Source: Melittangium boletus DSM 14713
GTDB taxonomy: Bacteria > Myxococcota > Myxococcia > Myxococcales > Myxococcaceae
Assembly: GCF_002305855.1 (NCBI RefSeq)
Contig: NZ_CP022163.1
Location: 2,108,292-2,172,291 of the forward strand
Length of the DNA stretch: 64,000 nt
Direction: 5' to 3'
Each line of letters starts with the position of its first letter. Position 1 is the stretch's first letter. A program made the translations under genes and the position numbers. Of this stretch, positions 63,702 through 64,000 are shown piece by piece. The notes beneath the pieces are model-generated. The model saw only the letters and a list, made by a program, of their open reading frames with translations. It had not been told where the DNA came from and ran no database searches.

Positions 63702-64000
63702 TCAGATGTCCAGCTTGGCGATCTGGTGCTTGTCGTCGGCGATGAGGCCGGCGATCCACTGGCCGAAGGCGACGAGTCCGCCCACCACCGCGCCCACCGC
63801 CAGACCCACGGGGCCACCGAAGGCGCTGGCCGCGATGGCTCCACCCACGGCCCCCCCGATGCCGCCCGCGATGCTCAGGGCGCCCTTGGCGATCTGCCCC
63901 TTGTGGCCGCCCTTGACGCCATCGGCGATGTCCATGGCGCCCGTCACCGTGCCAATCACCGCTCCGGCCACGTTCGCCACGCCGCCCATGCCCTTGAGGG
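63702..64000 (-). CDS. Glycine-zipper hydrophobic protein, 5' end outside the window
   Basis: The frame is still open at the window edge. The visible 95+ residues consist of Gly/Ala zippers (AGAVIGTVTGAMDIADGVKGG, AKGALSIAGGIGGAVGGAIAAS, GPVGLAVGAVVGGLVAFGQWI) and end ADDKHQIAKLDI. Such hydrophobic Gly-rich helices occur in bacteriocin-like, toxin or PT-HINT leader-type proteins. Function unknown. Confidence 0.6.
   Translation of the reverse strand, partial: LKGMGGVANVAGAVIGTVTGAMDIADGVKGGHKGQIAKGALSIAGGIGGAVGGAIAASAFGGPVGLAVGAVVGGLVAFGQWIAGLIADDKHQIAKLDI

Overview
This 64 kb window is GC-rich chromosomal DNA that most resembles a myxobacterium of the Cystobacter/Archangium/Myxococcus group. 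That placement is inferred from very high GC codon usage, two protein families first described as Myxococcus paralogous families (a DUF2381/TIGR02268 protein and a DUF2378/TIGR02265 protein), Ser/Thr kinases, a PilZ protein with a degenerate J domain, and a dense set of two-component and chemosensory genes.

Region 1 (1-14.6 kb) is accessory DNA. After the end of a short-chain dehydrogenase and an IS5-type transposase scrap, an integrated element of about 13.5 kb is bounded by a 25-bp direct repeat (1028-1052 and 14563-14587, one mismatch) that looks like the T-arm and acceptor end of a tRNA or tmRNA. The right end carries excisionase-like and tyrosine integrase genes that overlap by ATGA. The element keeps one HK97-type capsid gene and a frameshifted metallophosphoesterase, but no portal or terminase. 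Its cargo is a uracil-DNA-glycosylase-like protein, a stand-alone RelA/SpoT synthetase (toxSAS/CapRel-like) in AT-richer DNA, and a co-directional minus-strand series: lipoprotein, pseudokinase, two paralogous XRE regulators, transmembrane Ser/Thr kinase, DUF2381 protein and a 156-codon ORF. A duplicated AT-rich module bounded by inverted heptamer arrays lies upstream of the excisionase. This cargo is the best candidate for an undescribed system, perhaps defence or maintenance.

Region 2 (14.6-43.5 kb) is mostly core chromosome: Suv3-like helicase, secreted SGNH esterase, PAS histidine kinase, CotH lipoprotein, release factor 3, RidA, a subclass B1-type metallo-beta-lactamase, a beta-propeller protein, a three-gene ABC exporter, an Rsm22-like methyltransferase, a SlyD-like FKBP, an M20 dipeptidase, a signalling trio (receiver, PilZ, NtrB-like kinase), an RlmL-like methyltransferase, a flavin reductase, a small-molecule-type methyltransferase, an NfuA-like Fe-S protein, a DUF2378 protein, and clpS-clpA.

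Region 3 (43.5-51.4 kb) is a compact minus-strand chemosensory operon in the order cheY-like, receiver-CheW fusion, cheR, cheW, cheA with a C-terminal receiver, cheB, and a membrane chemoreceptor. Most neighbours overlap by a few bases. It should form one complete array with both adaptation enzymes.

Region 4 (51.5-64 kb) holds an InhA-like enoyl-ACP reductase, the 2-oxoglutarate dehydrogenase E1 and E2 genes, a cold-shock gene with an intrinsic terminator, an S9 peptidase, a UPF0489 protein, a second polytopic chemoreceptor, three overlapping small genes (DUF4166 and two membrane proteins), and a partial glycine-zipper protein at the right edge. No rRNA gene, complete tRNA gene or CRISPR array was found.
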